A stretch of DNA of 64,000 nucleotides from Treponema_C sp050937815 (GTDB taxonomy: Bacteria > Spirochaetota > Spirochaetia > Treponematales > Treponemataceae). Numbering within the stretch: the first letter of the stretch is position 1; every line of letters begins with the position of its first letter. The position numbers were made by a program, and so were the translations under genes. Below, piece after piece: positions 18,221-27,127 of this stretch. The notes beneath the pieces are model-generated. The model did no database searches, was not told the DNA's origin, and was given only the letters and a program-made list of their open reading frames with translations. The stretch is taken from the NCBI RefSeq assembly GCF_050937815.1, contig NZ_JACDIJ010000005.1, positions 62,001 to 126,000 of the forward strand, written 5' to 3'.

Positions 18221-18278
18221 AGCAAAAGTATAACACAAACGGATAATAATGGAAAGAGAGGTTTTTTTTTCCCTTGCA
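18204..18278. repeat. Direct repeat copy 1: parE start and upstream region
   Basis: This segment contains the first codons of parE and its promoter. About 75 bp with roughly four-fifths identity recur at 19553-19626, on the far side of the GH20-like gene and in the same orientation. Confidence 0.7.
18227..18255 (-). promoter_or_regulatory. Promoter of parE, probably giving a leaderless mRNA
   Basis: Read on the minus strand, a -35-like TTTCCA and the -10 box TATACT are 17 bases apart, and TATACT ends 6 bases before the parE ATG. The expected transcription start therefore falls on or next to the start codon. Confidence 0.5.
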
Positions 18279-18382
18279 CTGTTAACCGTATTAATTGACT
18301 CTACGTAAGCTCAATGCCGCTTGCGGCTATCGGGGGGAGAATATAAGATAAAAAAATGGTATACTAAATGAGGAGGTGCATT

Positions 18383-19471
18383 ATGATAGTACAAATTCTC
18401 AAAGAAAAAGCAAGGGTTCGCGCAGCCTCTTTGTTTTTACTTTTGCTTTTGCAACCTGCTGTGTACACTCAAACAAAGGGTACAATGCCGAAACGCGAAT
18501 TCGTCATTGCTCTTCACACAAGTGTCAATTCCGACAAAACGTGCAAAAACCTGATAAAAGAACTGCCCGGTTTACAAAAGCGGGGAATTAACACGCTTTT
18601 TTTGTCAATAGGTAATAATTACCAATGGAAATGCGATCCGAAACTCTACAGCACATATGGACTTTCCGAATCCGCGGCACGCGAAATTGCGGCCGAATGC
18701 TGCAGGCTTTCCATCGACCTCATTCCCGAAATAAACTGCATAGGCCATCAATCGTGGAAAGACAAAACTTTTGGCCTTCTCAAAGCCTACCCGGAGCTGG
18801 ACGAAACGCCCGGCCTCTACCCCGGTAACAAGGGTATTTATTGCCGAAGCCTGTGCACTTCCAACGAAAAAGTCTACCGAATTTTATTCGCCCTGATCGA
18901 CGAAATTACCGAAGTCCTTTCGGTACAAAAAATACATGTCGGCTTGGACGAAGTGTTTTTGATAGGCGAAGATGCCTGTCCCCTTTGCCGCGGAAAAGAC
19001 AAGGCCGAACTTTTTGCAGGCGCGGTGAACAAACTTTACGACCACTGTGTCAAAAAACGGGGATTTACAATGTATATGTGGGGCGACCGCCTCCTCGACT
19101 GTGATGATGAAGAAAGCGGTTATAAGGGTGAATACGAAAGCTCGTGTAACGGAACAGCTCCTGCCGTCGACCACATTCCCAAGGACATCATCATCTGCGA
19201 CTGGCACTACGACGAGCTGGAACGTTACGGCTCCATTCCGTTTTTTTTGAACAAGGGCTTCCGTGTCCTGCCGACGAGTTACAAAGACATTAAAGCGGTA
19301 AACGCGCTCATCGACTATTCGCTTTTATACACTGATAAGCCTGCTATGCTCGGGCACTTGTACACGGCGTGGGACAATTTTACAAACAAAAATCTGGCGA
19401 AGTATAAGCCGATTGTTAAAACGGTCGACAAACTTACCGGCGAATTATCAAACACCGCATCCGGAAAATAA
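18383..19471 (+). CDS. Exported GH20-like hydrolase (beta-N-acetylhexosaminidase family)
   Basis: The 362-residue protein begins at ATG 18383 with AGGAGG 6 bases upstream and has a signal peptide (SLFLLLLLQPAVYTQ). The remainder is a TIM-barrel domain with the glycoside hydrolase 20 signature HVGLDEVF, where Asp189-Glu190 match the catalytic pair. It would remove terminal N-acetylhexosamines from glycans. It is shorter than typical hexosaminidases and lacks their N-terminal beta domain, so another beta-glycan specificity is possible. It is flanked by a duplicated piece of the parE start, which suggests that it was inserted there. Confidence 0.8.
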   Translation: MIVQILKEKARVRAASLFLLLLLQPAVYTQTKGTMPKREFVIALHTSVNSDKTCKNLIKELPGLQKRGINTLFLSIGNNYQWKCDPKLYSTYGLSESAAREIAAECCRLSIDLIPEINCIGHQSWKDKTFGLLKAYPELDETPGLYPGNKGIYCRSLCTSNEKVYRILFALIDEITEVLSVQKIHVGLDEVFLIGEDACPLCRGKDKAELFAGAVNKLYDHCVKKRGFTMYMWGDRLLDCDDEESGYKGEYESSCNGTAPAVDHIPKDIIICDWHYDELERYGSIPFFLNKGFRVLPTSYKDIKAVNALIDYSLLYTDKPAMLGHLYTAWDNFTNKNLAKYKPIVKTVDKLTGELSNTASGK

Positions 19472-19552
19472 GGAGTTGTTCTTATTCAAACGCTTATTAG
19501 TTTTTCGACAGTCCCTTTTTATCCGAAAGCCTTTTAGATTTGGACCGCAAAA

Positions 19553-19626
19553 GATTGTTTTTCACCCATGCCAAAAGTATAAGATAAACAAATAATAATG
19601 GGAAAAAAGCTTCTTTTCCCCTTGAC
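19553..19626. repeat. Direct repeat copy 2: decayed copy of the parE start region
   Basis: It aligns with 18204-18278 and shares GATTGTTTTTCACCCAT, AAAAGTATAA and AATAATAATGG. It contains no functional gene. The 210 bases between the GH20-like gene and the next gene hold only this copy and flanking AT-rich sequence. Confidence 0.7.
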
Positions 19627-19681
19627 GCAGGCTGTAAAAAATACGCACAAAACGTCAAGGGGTAAAAGCATATACAGCCGC

Positions 19682-21916
19682 TTACGGAAGCGCAGGATTT
19701 TCGGTATACAAATCGTTTACGGGCTGTGTATTATAGCGAACCGCTATGTAATTATTTACGGTTTTTATTTCATCGTCGGTTAACGCGCGCTCAAAAACAA
19801 TAACTTCCGCAATCTCTCCGTAAAAGGGACCGTCGCCTGCAGCATTGTTACCCATAAAAATATTCCGTATCGTACCGTTATAGGGTTTTTGCACGTTTAC
19901 CCTGTTTGAAAAATAAGGGTGTCCGGCAGACAAACTCCATGCATAATCTTTTTTGCACGGATTCGTATTTTCATTGGGACCGATGTGATGAGTGCGCCTA
20001 TTGCCTTCTCCGTCGCCGACCGGATATCCGTAAGAGCGCACATTACTGCTTACGTCTCCGGTATTGCGCGTATCTATAAAACCGATGGGGGTTCTTCCCG
20101 TACGCGCTCCGTCGCCGTTTAAGAAAAAATGAACGTTTTCATAGGGGGCTTGGATAAGGCTGTCGTAGCGGATTGCCGCCGCAAAAATTCCGCCGTCGGG
20201 AATACTGTATTGCCGTGAATATGCGGGAGAACGCGGACCGGAAAAAAAGGAGTTTTCAATATTGAATTTTCTGTACGCAAGGGGTTTCCCTTCCGTTTTA
20301 CCGTTTCCGTATAAACCGTCAATCGGGTCGAAATACAAAGAATAGGTGGATATGTGGGGAAAAACGCGGGTATCGCCGTTTGAAGATGTAATTGCAAATT
20401 GATTACGAAGCCGCGTATCATCTCCGCCGGATACTTTAAACACGATAAACGAAGTGGTCCCCTTGGCATCTTTTACAATCCACGTATCATTTTTGGTTGT
20501 AACCGCCATTCCTTCTTTTTCTACCGAAAAAGTTAAAGCCGGAAGTCCGTTAATACCTGCTGCATTATAGGTAGGACTGTCTTCACCGTATTTGTAGGCA
20601 TGAAGATTTTTACCGCTTACGTCGGGCATTGTAAGAACCCTATTTGCCGCCGATACCTTTTTCACGTGTTCCGTTCCTATCCTGTCGGCGCGCAGCCACA
20701 GGGCAAGACCGCCGTCGACTAAGTCGCTCGGCTGTTTAAAACCGGATCCGGTTAAAGACAGGGTGTAGGTTCTGTTTGTTTTTTCGTCTTTTATAACGAT
20801 ATCCGTTTCCGACCACATACCGGCTTGCGGCGTAAATTTGATTGATATGCCGGCGGTACCGCCCGGATATATTTTTTCATTGTTTTCGTATCGGTTTATG
20901 ATTGAAAAAACCGATTCGGAACCTATCGGTATTTCATACTTTACACTATCAAAGTACAGTATGCCGATTCCCGTATTTTTAATGGCAAAATCTCTTTGCG
21001 AAACCTCTTCTTTGTATTCAAAATCTACACAATTTTTTGTAAGCTTATAGGGAACGGCCGCAGGAATGTCCTCGCCGTGCTCCTTGCGCACAATTGTAAG
21101 CGGAATAGTGCTTCCCCCGCCGCAAATAGCGGCTTTATACGGCTGTGAACTCAAGCTATGCGTAATTTCGATAAAGCCTTGTTTATATTCGCTCATCCCC
21201 TGCTTACGAAAGGTAACGTTAAATTCCAAAGATTCGCCGGGATTTATAAAGCCGCTGAGCGCACCGTTCGGCATAAAAAAGCCGGCGGCAGCCGCATCTG
21301 CGTCCAAAACAGTGTTTTGAATTTCAACACGGCTGTTGCTGTTATTTTTTATTTTAAATGTCTTGGTAACATCGTCATACGGGGAATAACCGAAATCGGC
21401 AGCGGCTCCGCTGTCGGCAATCACGGTTTCGATTTCTCCTTCTTTCACTTCCGTTAATTGAATATTGCTGAAATTGCCGACTAAATTAAGTTTAAAATTC
21501 CTTTTTCGCCCGCCTACCGAATATATAAGACTCAAATCCGTATTGATATCTCCGGTGTCCGCAAGATTGTAACGGACTTTAAAAGAAGTCCGCTCATAAG
21601 GACCTAAAGACACCTTTGTTCCGCTTGCATCGATTTGAAAAAAACGATTGGTTACTTCCGGAGGCCCCTGCAAAATGAGATTTTTATCCTCAAGATTTTC
21701 GATATTGATAGTTTCCCAATCACTGTAACCGGAAACACCGATTCCTAAAAGATTTATCTTAGAACCTGTTTTAAATCCCCGTCCGGTGGCTTCCTGCGAT
21801 AACATAATGGATTGATCCGGTGCAAAAACAGTTTCCTGTATATCTAAATTCGTCGATACATTGCAAGCCGTATACAAAAAAAGGGCTGTTATCGCCGTAC
21901 ATAGTATTTTTTTCAT
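19682..21916 (-). CDS. Large surface lipoprotein with choice-of-anchor/ASH-like repeats and LamG-like C-terminus
   Basis: The 744-residue precursor has a lipobox ending LFLYTAC, so Cys18 is the predicted lipidation site. Residues about 60-400 hold three Ig-like segments of the choice-of-anchor D type (FKIKNNSNSRVEIQNTVLD, FAIKNTGIGILYFDSV). The C-terminal half begins WLRADRIG and ends EVIVFERALTDDEIKTVNNY, the pattern of concanavalin A/LamG-like lectin domains in secreted proteins. It may bind a glycan or host matrix component at the cell surface; no substrate can be inferred. It is followed upstream in the operon direction by two other exported proteins. Confidence 0.82.
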   Translation of the reverse strand: MKKILCTAITALFLYTACNVSTNLDIQETVFAPDQSIMLSQEATGRGFKTGSKINLLGIGVSGYSDWETINIENLEDKNLILQGPPEVTNRFFQIDASGTKVSLGPYERTSFKVRYNLADTGDINTDLSLIYSVGGRKRNFKLNLVGNFSNIQLTEVKEGEIETVIADSGAAADFGYSPYDDVTKTFKIKNNSNSRVEIQNTVLDADAAAAGFFMPNGALSGFINPGESLEFNVTFRKQGMSEYKQGFIEITHSLSSQPYKAAICGGGSTIPLTIVRKEHGEDIPAAVPYKLTKNCVDFEYKEEVSQRDFAIKNTGIGILYFDSVKYEIPIGSESVFSIINRYENNEKIYPGGTAGISIKFTPQAGMWSETDIVIKDEKTNRTYTLSLTGSGFKQPSDLVDGGLALWLRADRIGTEHVKKVSAANRVLTMPDVSGKNLHAYKYGEDSPTYNAAGINGLPALTFSVEKEGMAVTTKNDTWIVKDAKGTTSFIVFKVSGGDDTRLRNQFAITSSNGDTRVFPHISTYSLYFDPIDGLYGNGKTEGKPLAYRKFNIENSFFSGPRSPAYSRQYSIPDGGIFAAAIRYDSLIQAPYENVHFFLNGDGARTGRTPIGFIDTRNTGDVSSNVRSYGYPVGDGEGNRRTHHIGPNENTNPCKKDYAWSLSAGHPYFSNRVNVQKPYNGTIRNIFMGNNAAGDGPFYGEIAEVIVFERALTDDEIKTVNNYIAVRYNTQPVNDLYTENPALP

Positions 21917-21954
21917 AACAATCTCCTAAATATAGGTTTAATCTCCAATCGTTT

Positions 21955-22920
21955 TTATTCCCGCTCTTCTTTTGTTTGTCCGGAAAGAAAAAACGAACGC
22001 ACCGCCTCTGTCGCGGCCAAAGCGTTTTTTATATCACGATGTATTTTTTTGTGCTGAACATACATAAAAATGTACAAACCGGCACAACCGGCTACAAAAA
22101 CCGAAAAAAGCAAAAGCGCCCACAAAAAAACCGTACGGTTTAAAAGCGCGTTTTTTTTGAAAATATCGTTTAATTTTTCGGTAAAATCCGCTTCCGCCTG
22201 CGCTCTGGCGGCTTCAGCTTCAATACGGTATTTTTTATATTCCTCACGCTCAAGTGCATAGGCTTTTTCTTTTTCCCGCTCGGAACGGCGCATTTCACGG
22301 ATAACCGAATCAAAGTGTTTTTGCTGTTCTTCCATCAGCTTTAAAAAGTGAATCGAATATTCATATTCAAGAGAGTCTTTTTGCATACCGCTATCTTCAG
22401 CGAAGGCGCCGCTCTCCTGCCGCGCAGCCTCATAACCGGCCGGGTTTTCCGGCTTCGATAAGGATACGGCCGGCGGCAACGGGGAAGCTGCGGGCAACGC
22501 AGATGAAGAGAGCGCATCGACCGGAAGCGAAGGGGCGGAACGCGACAGTTCGCCGCGTGCTTTAAGAACTCCGTCGCGGACCAAAGATCGTATATCGGAA
22601 GGTGCTTGTGCAAGTTGTTTTTCAACTGATAAAATATCTTCCCAGCGCTTGTGTTCTTCAAGATAATCAATCCAGTGCCGCACTGCGCGCGCACAGGTTT
22701 CTTTTTCTTCAAGCGGAAAATCCTGGCCGGCGTAATTGCGTATAATGAACAAAGCGTTTGCATAGGCTTTATCGTATTCTTTAAGCAAAATACGCTGATT
22801 TACGGATTCGGTCATTTTGTCCATAAGTTTTTGTGCAAAACACGGATATGAAAACACTGATAAACCCAATAGGGCATAGAACATAAAAAAACGGAGTTTG
22901 GTTTTTACTGCATAAATCAT
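21955..22920 (-). CDS. Exported coiled-coil protein with C-terminal membrane helix
   Basis: This 321-residue protein is not recognised. It has a signal peptide (FFMFYALLGLSVFSYPCFAQ), a helical domain, a Pro/Ser/Ala-rich linker (about 130-165), a charged coiled coil rich in Glu, Arg and Lys (about 190-265), one transmembrane helix (FLWALLLFSVFVAGCAGLYI) and a short tail. The topology suggests a periplasmic stalk tethered to the inner membrane. It lies 15 bases downstream of the 22936-24045 gene, in the same operon. Confidence 0.75.
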   Translation of the reverse strand: MIYAVKTKLRFFMFYALLGLSVFSYPCFAQKLMDKMTESVNQRILLKEYDKAYANALFIIRNYAGQDFPLEEKETCARAVRHWIDYLEEHKRWEDILSVEKQLAQAPSDIRSLVRDGVLKARGELSRSAPSLPVDALSSSALPAASPLPPAVSLSKPENPAGYEAARQESGAFAEDSGMQKDSLEYEYSIHFLKLMEEQQKHFDSVIREMRRSEREKEKAYALEREEYKKYRIEAEAARAQAEADFTEKLNDIFKKNALLNRTVFLWALLLFSVFVAGCAGLYIFMYVQHKKIHRDIKNALAATEAVRSFFLSGQTKEERE

Positions 22921-22935
22921 GCGAACCCCTTTTCC

Positions 22936-24045
22936 TTATTTCGGAGCTTGTCCCCTAAATACGGCAGCTACATATACTGCGGGTACGATATTCCAATCCG
23001 CGTACCCCTTTCCGAAATCACTTTTTACGGCAAAAATATAGGTGTCCAAATCGACGCCGGCATAAACCGATACGATATCCGTACTCCAAAATTTATAGCG
23101 GGCACCGGCATTAAAATCCATACCGAAATCCATAAAGCGGGTTACTACGGATACCGGCAGCCAATCAAACCGGAATGAAACATCAAGATTTTTATATACT
23201 TCCCAATTTTCCGCACCGAACCCGATAATCGGCGTCTGTATTCGGTTGTAGAACATAGAAACTGCTGGGCCGCCGCCCTTACTGTAATACCGCAGCTCCG
23301 TGTAGCCGGCGGATAAAAATAAGGGAACACCGGCAGCGGCAGTTCCGATACCCAAACGGGTCGAAAGTATCCATGAAAGATCCTGTGTCGAAACGGGAAC
23401 CGTAAGCCAAGAGAATTTCATGCCGAGCTTAATCAATATATACGGATGAGTAAACTGTGCGGAAAAACCGCTTACAAGACCGGCGCTTGAATACGCTTTT
23501 TTTGAATTGAAATACAAGTTTCCCCCGCCGCTCCCGAAAAGATTTAAAGTCGGCCCCAAAAAAACGTCTGCGGAAAAATTCCGTAAATCAACTTCATGGA
23601 CCGATTTATATAAAGCTTCCGAATCGGCAAGCCGTTTTGCAGCCCGCTCTTCCTGTGCTTTTTTTTCGGCTTCGGCACGTGCTTTTGAATCGGCTTCTTC
23701 CCGTTCACGCTGCTTTCGGTCGGCTACCAGTTGTTGACTGCGAAGCATTTCTTTGATTGATGTATATAAGTCCTGAGCTTCCCGGTGATCCGGATTGGAA
23801 AAAAGAATTGCTTCGGTAAGCGCTTGGGCAAATTCCAAATCGTTATCCCGCACAGCTTGCTTTGCTCCGTTAAAAGCCGCATTTTCAAGTTTGAGCTTTT
23901 CTTTTTGAGATGCGGCAGTTAAAAGCGAGCGTACTGCCGAAACGTCTTTTGCAGCCAAAGCTTTTTCAAGCTCTTGCGTTTGAGCATACACACAAACTGC
24001 AAAAAAGCAAAAAAAAGCCGCAAAAATAAATTTACGCATACTCAT
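22936..24045 (-). CDS. Exported protein with coiled coil and probable outer-membrane beta domain
   Basis: The 369-residue protein starts MSMRKFIFAAFFCFFAVCVY and is cut after Ala-Gln. A helical, TPR-like N-terminal part (to about 100) is followed by a Glu/Lys/Arg coiled coil and a C-terminal region of alternating hydrophobic beta strands (about 180-365), as in small outer-membrane barrels. ATG 24045 is chosen because TATAAT ends 7 bases before it; no Shine-Dalgarno is present. It heads an operon with two further exported proteins. The function is unknown. Confidence 0.75.
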   Translation of the reverse strand: MSMRKFIFAAFFCFFAVCVYAQTQELEKALAAKDVSAVRSLLTAASQKEKLKLENAAFNGAKQAVRDNDLEFAQALTEAILFSNPDHREAQDLYTSIKEMLRSQQLVADRKQREREEADSKARAEAEKKAQEERAAKRLADSEALYKSVHEVDLRNFSADVFLGPTLNLFGSGGGNLYFNSKKAYSSAGLVSGFSAQFTHPYILIKLGMKFSWLTVPVSTQDLSWILSTRLGIGTAAAGVPLFLSAGYTELRYYSKGGGPAVSMFYNRIQTPIIGFGAENWEVYKNLDVSFRFDWLPVSVVTRFMDFGMDFNAGARYKFWSTDIVSVYAGVDLDTYIFAVKSDFGKGYADWNIVPAVYVAAVFRGQAPK

Positions 24046-24134
24046 ATAGAACATTATACTTCTTTTTCGACAAAAAAACAACGTTTCTGCACATTTTAGT
24101 GATTTTAAACTGTTTGTTATTCCATAAAAACCGC

Positions 24135-24164
24135 TGGGCAATCTTTTTTATTTTGTGATATACT
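24135..24164 (+). promoter_or_regulatory. Promoter of recO, probably giving a leaderless mRNA
   Basis: TGGGCA (24135-24140) and TATACT (24159-24164) are 18 bases apart. The -10 box ends 7 bases before the recO ATG at 24172, so transcription should start at the codon itself. There is no Shine-Dalgarno. Confidence 0.5.
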
Positions 24165-24171
24165 CATAGCT

Positions 24172-24936
24172 ATGAACCGCAATTCAACCGTCGATGCGCT
24201 TGTACTTTCGGTAAAACCCGCTGCCGGAGAAAATAACCGGCTTGCGGCGGTACTAAGCCCCGAAAAAGGTATTTTTAACGCTATGGTATACGGAGGCAGA
24301 AAAGGACGTTTAAAAGCACTGGTTTCGCCCTACCATAGCGGAAAAATGTGGTTATACACGGATGCGGTAAAGCAATCTATAAAAATAACGGATTTTAATC
24401 CGGAACACTACAGAATCGGTATACGCGAAAGTATATATAAAGCATGTGCCGCCGCTCTTTGTGCCGAAATTATTTTAAAAACGCAGGGAGCGGCCGACAT
24501 TTCTTCCTTATGGATATTGACAAACGGCTTTTTGGACGGTTTAAATATATGTACGGAAAAAGAAGCGCAAACGGGCCTATTGCGCTTTCTATGGCGGTAT
24601 ATAGGTCTTATGGGATTGCAGGACAACAGCTGTGAATGCCGCTATTGTGCGTCTGCGGTTCCGATATGGTATTCGGCGGCTGAAAACGCCTTTATATGCG
24701 CCGACTGTTTGCCGGAAAACAAAACCGTTTCGGAACATCATGCCGCTCTTTTTCCGCTTAATAAAGACAGCACGGTGTTTTTACAAACCGTAAATTCAAA
24801 AAGTCCGAAAGAAGCGCGGACATTACAACTGTCGGACGAAAGTATAAGTCAGCTTCGTAATCTTTTGTATTATCTTATACAAAACGCCGCCGATACAAAA
24901 CTAAAAACATTGGATGCCGGAAAAGGTATTTTATAA
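24172..24936 (+). CDS. recO: DNA repair protein RecO
   Basis: RecO anneals single strands and loads RecA with RecR in gap repair. The 254-residue protein has the N-terminal OB fold (ALVLSVKPAAGENNRLAAVL, then VYGGRKGRLKAL) and a helical C-terminal half with a zinc site formed by Cys154, Cys156, Cys159, Cys176 and Cys179. It is followed after 14 bases by recJ, so two recombination-repair proteins are co-expressed. Confidence 0.92.
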   Translation: MNRNSTVDALVLSVKPAAGENNRLAAVLSPEKGIFNAMVYGGRKGRLKALVSPYHSGKMWLYTDAVKQSIKITDFNPEHYRIGIRESIYKACAAALCAEIILKTQGAADISSLWILTNGFLDGLNICTEKEAQTGLLRFLWRYIGLMGLQDNSCECRYCASAVPIWYSAAENAFICADCLPENKTVSEHHAALFPLNKDSTVFLQTVNSKSPKEARTLQLSDESISQLRNLLYYLIQNAADTKLKTLDAGKGIL

Positions 24937-24950
24937 AAAGGACAACACGA

Positions 24951-27083
24951 ATGGAATGGCACAAAAAGGAAATTACAAAAACACAGGTACAGGAATTGTA
25001 TGAACAATACGGCTGCGATCCGTTGACCGCATCCATTTTTGTACGGCGCGGAATAACGGAAGGAAAAGATATTTTATATTTTATGGAAGACGACAAGCGC
25101 TATCTTCATAACCCCTTTTTATTTGAAGCGATGGAAGATGCCGTTGACCGAATTTTACAGGCAAAGGATGAGGGAGAAAAAGTTCTTATATTCGGCGATA
25201 AAGACGTAGACGGAATTACCAGTACAACCATTTTGTACGAATATCTTTCAAAAACGGGAATAGATGTATCATGGCGCGTACCCCACGGAAATGACGACTA
25301 CGGTTTAAGCATAGAGAGTGTAGAAGAATTCGCGGAAAACTACGGCAGCTTGATTATAACCGTTGACTGCGGAATTTCAAACAATACCGAAATTGCAAAA
25401 GCGGCAGAACTGGGTATAGACGTTATTATTGTGGATCATCACAACGTTCCGGCGGAAATCCCTTCTCCGGCAATTATTATTAATCCCAAAATGCCGGGCA
25501 CAACCTACCCTTTTAAAGAAATTTCGGGCTGTGCTGTCGTATATAAACTGATCAGCGCTCTGCGTTTTGCCTGTTCGGAATTATATAAGCAGGAAATATG
25601 CCTTTTAAATGTACGGCCGCTCAACGATTCGTATCTTGTAGAAGCTCTAAAAACCGTCAACTTGCATGAACGCGAACGTATTACCGAAACGATTGTTCCG
25701 GGCATGTTATCGATACAAGAAACACGCCTTGCCGGATTTTTACAAGGACAGCAAATCTTTTGCTGGGATGCGCCCTTGCAGCAAAAAATGCTTGCAAAGG
25801 CATTCGGTACCGGAGTGGAATTCAATATGCTCGACATACGTCCCGAAATTGCCCGAATGACCGCATCTCTTGCAAACATGAGCTTGTTACGTTTAAAAAC
25901 ACACTCAAAGATTGCGCGCTACAAACCTAAAGAGAATTCGGAACTTGATGTTTTTTTTAATTTATTTGTAACATATGCCGGCAAAAAAACTTCTTTTTTG
26001 AATGACGGTGATTCGCAAGAGCTTCAGCTTGTCGCCCTTGCAGCCTTAGCCGATATAGTTCCGCTGCAAAATGAAAACCGTATTTTGGTCAGACAGGGGC
26101 TTGCATCGATAAACACGGGTAAAACGAAAAACGGGCTTACGGAAGTGTTTACTCTTATGAACTTACACGGGCAAAAAATCAACAGTACCGATTTGTCATG
26201 GAAGATAGTACCCTTGCTGAACGCCGCCGGCCGCATGGGAAAAGCGGAACTGGCCGCCGAACTCTTTATGGAAAAAGATGCGGATAAGCGTAGAGCTTTG
26301 GCCGAAGAACTTTTTACGCTGAATGAAGAACGCAAAGCGTTAACCGAAGAAGCATTGATTATCGCCGGAAAAGCGGCGCGCGAAAACCTTGAACGATTTA
26401 ACAACAACCTCGCTTTTGCGGCAGACAAAGCAATTCACCGCGGCGTTACCGGTATTGCGGCAGGACGCCTTGCTTCAAGTATGCAAATTCCGGCAATGGT
26501 TATTACTTTTTTTGACGACGGAAAAGCAGTCGGATCCATACGTTCGGTTTTCGGATATGACGTTACCCCGCTTTTAAATTTTTGCGGAGATTTGTTTTTA
26601 AATTATGGAGGTCATGCGTTCGCAGGCGGGTTCAGCTTTCACAGTTCAAAGTTTAACGAATTGGTCGAACGTTTGCAAAAATTTTGTTTGGTTATGGAAT
26701 TCGATAAAAAAAATACGGATTATAATACAATGCATATCGATGCGGAACTGCCTCAAGAGTATATAACGCCGGATTTATTGCAAGTGGTTGACCGGTTTGA
26801 ACCTTACGGCGAAGCAAATCCGCATTTATTGTTCAGCGCCCAAAAGTTAAAAATAGTATCGGCGGATATTATTGTCGGCAAAAAAGAAAAGCCGCACTTA
26901 AAACTTACGCTGGACTGCGGTAAAAACAAATGGCCGGCTTTTTTTTGGGAACAGTCGGAACGATTAAAACGCGACTTCGATGTCGGAGACCGATTGGATA
27001 TTCTTTTTCAGGCAGAGCGAAATACTTTTAACGGTATGGAAAAAGCGCAAATAATACTCAAAGATTGTAAAAAGGCGGATTAA
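24951..27083 (+). CDS. recJ: Single-stranded-DNA-specific exonuclease RecJ
   Basis: This 710-residue 5'-3' exonuclease has the DHH phosphoesterase core (GDKDVDGITSTT, TVDCGISN, VDHHNVPAE) and a DHHA1 domain (HRGVTGIAAGRLAS, GGHAFAGGFSF). An OB-type DNA-binding domain lies at the C-terminus. The first metal motif reads DKDVDG in place of the usual D-x-D-A-D-G, but its aspartates are kept. About 100 extra residues between the DHH core and the LADIVPL block are unusual in length. It forms an operon with recO. Confidence 0.94.
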   Translation: MEWHKKEITKTQVQELYEQYGCDPLTASIFVRRGITEGKDILYFMEDDKRYLHNPFLFEAMEDAVDRILQAKDEGEKVLIFGDKDVDGITSTTILYEYLSKTGIDVSWRVPHGNDDYGLSIESVEEFAENYGSLIITVDCGISNNTEIAKAAELGIDVIIVDHHNVPAEIPSPAIIINPKMPGTTYPFKEISGCAVVYKLISALRFACSELYKQEICLLNVRPLNDSYLVEALKTVNLHERERITETIVPGMLSIQETRLAGFLQGQQIFCWDAPLQQKMLAKAFGTGVEFNMLDIRPEIARMTASLANMSLLRLKTHSKIARYKPKENSELDVFFNLFVTYAGKKTSFLNDGDSQELQLVALAALADIVPLQNENRILVRQGLASINTGKTKNGLTEVFTLMNLHGQKINSTDLSWKIVPLLNAAGRMGKAELAAELFMEKDADKRRALAEELFTLNEERKALTEEALIIAGKAARENLERFNNNLAFAADKAIHRGVTGIAAGRLASSMQIPAMVITFFDDGKAVGSIRSVFGYDVTPLLNFCGDLFLNYGGHAFAGGFSFHSSKFNELVERLQKFCLVMEFDKKNTDYNTMHIDAELPQEYITPDLLQVVDRFEPYGEANPHLLFSAQKLKIVSADIIVGKKEKPHLKLTLDCGKNKWPAFFWEQSERLKRDFDVGDRLDILFQAERNTFNGMEKAQIILKDCKKAD

Positions 27084-27127
27084 TATAAAACTAATATAAA
27101 ACGCTGCTTTAGAAAAGGAGAAAATCT

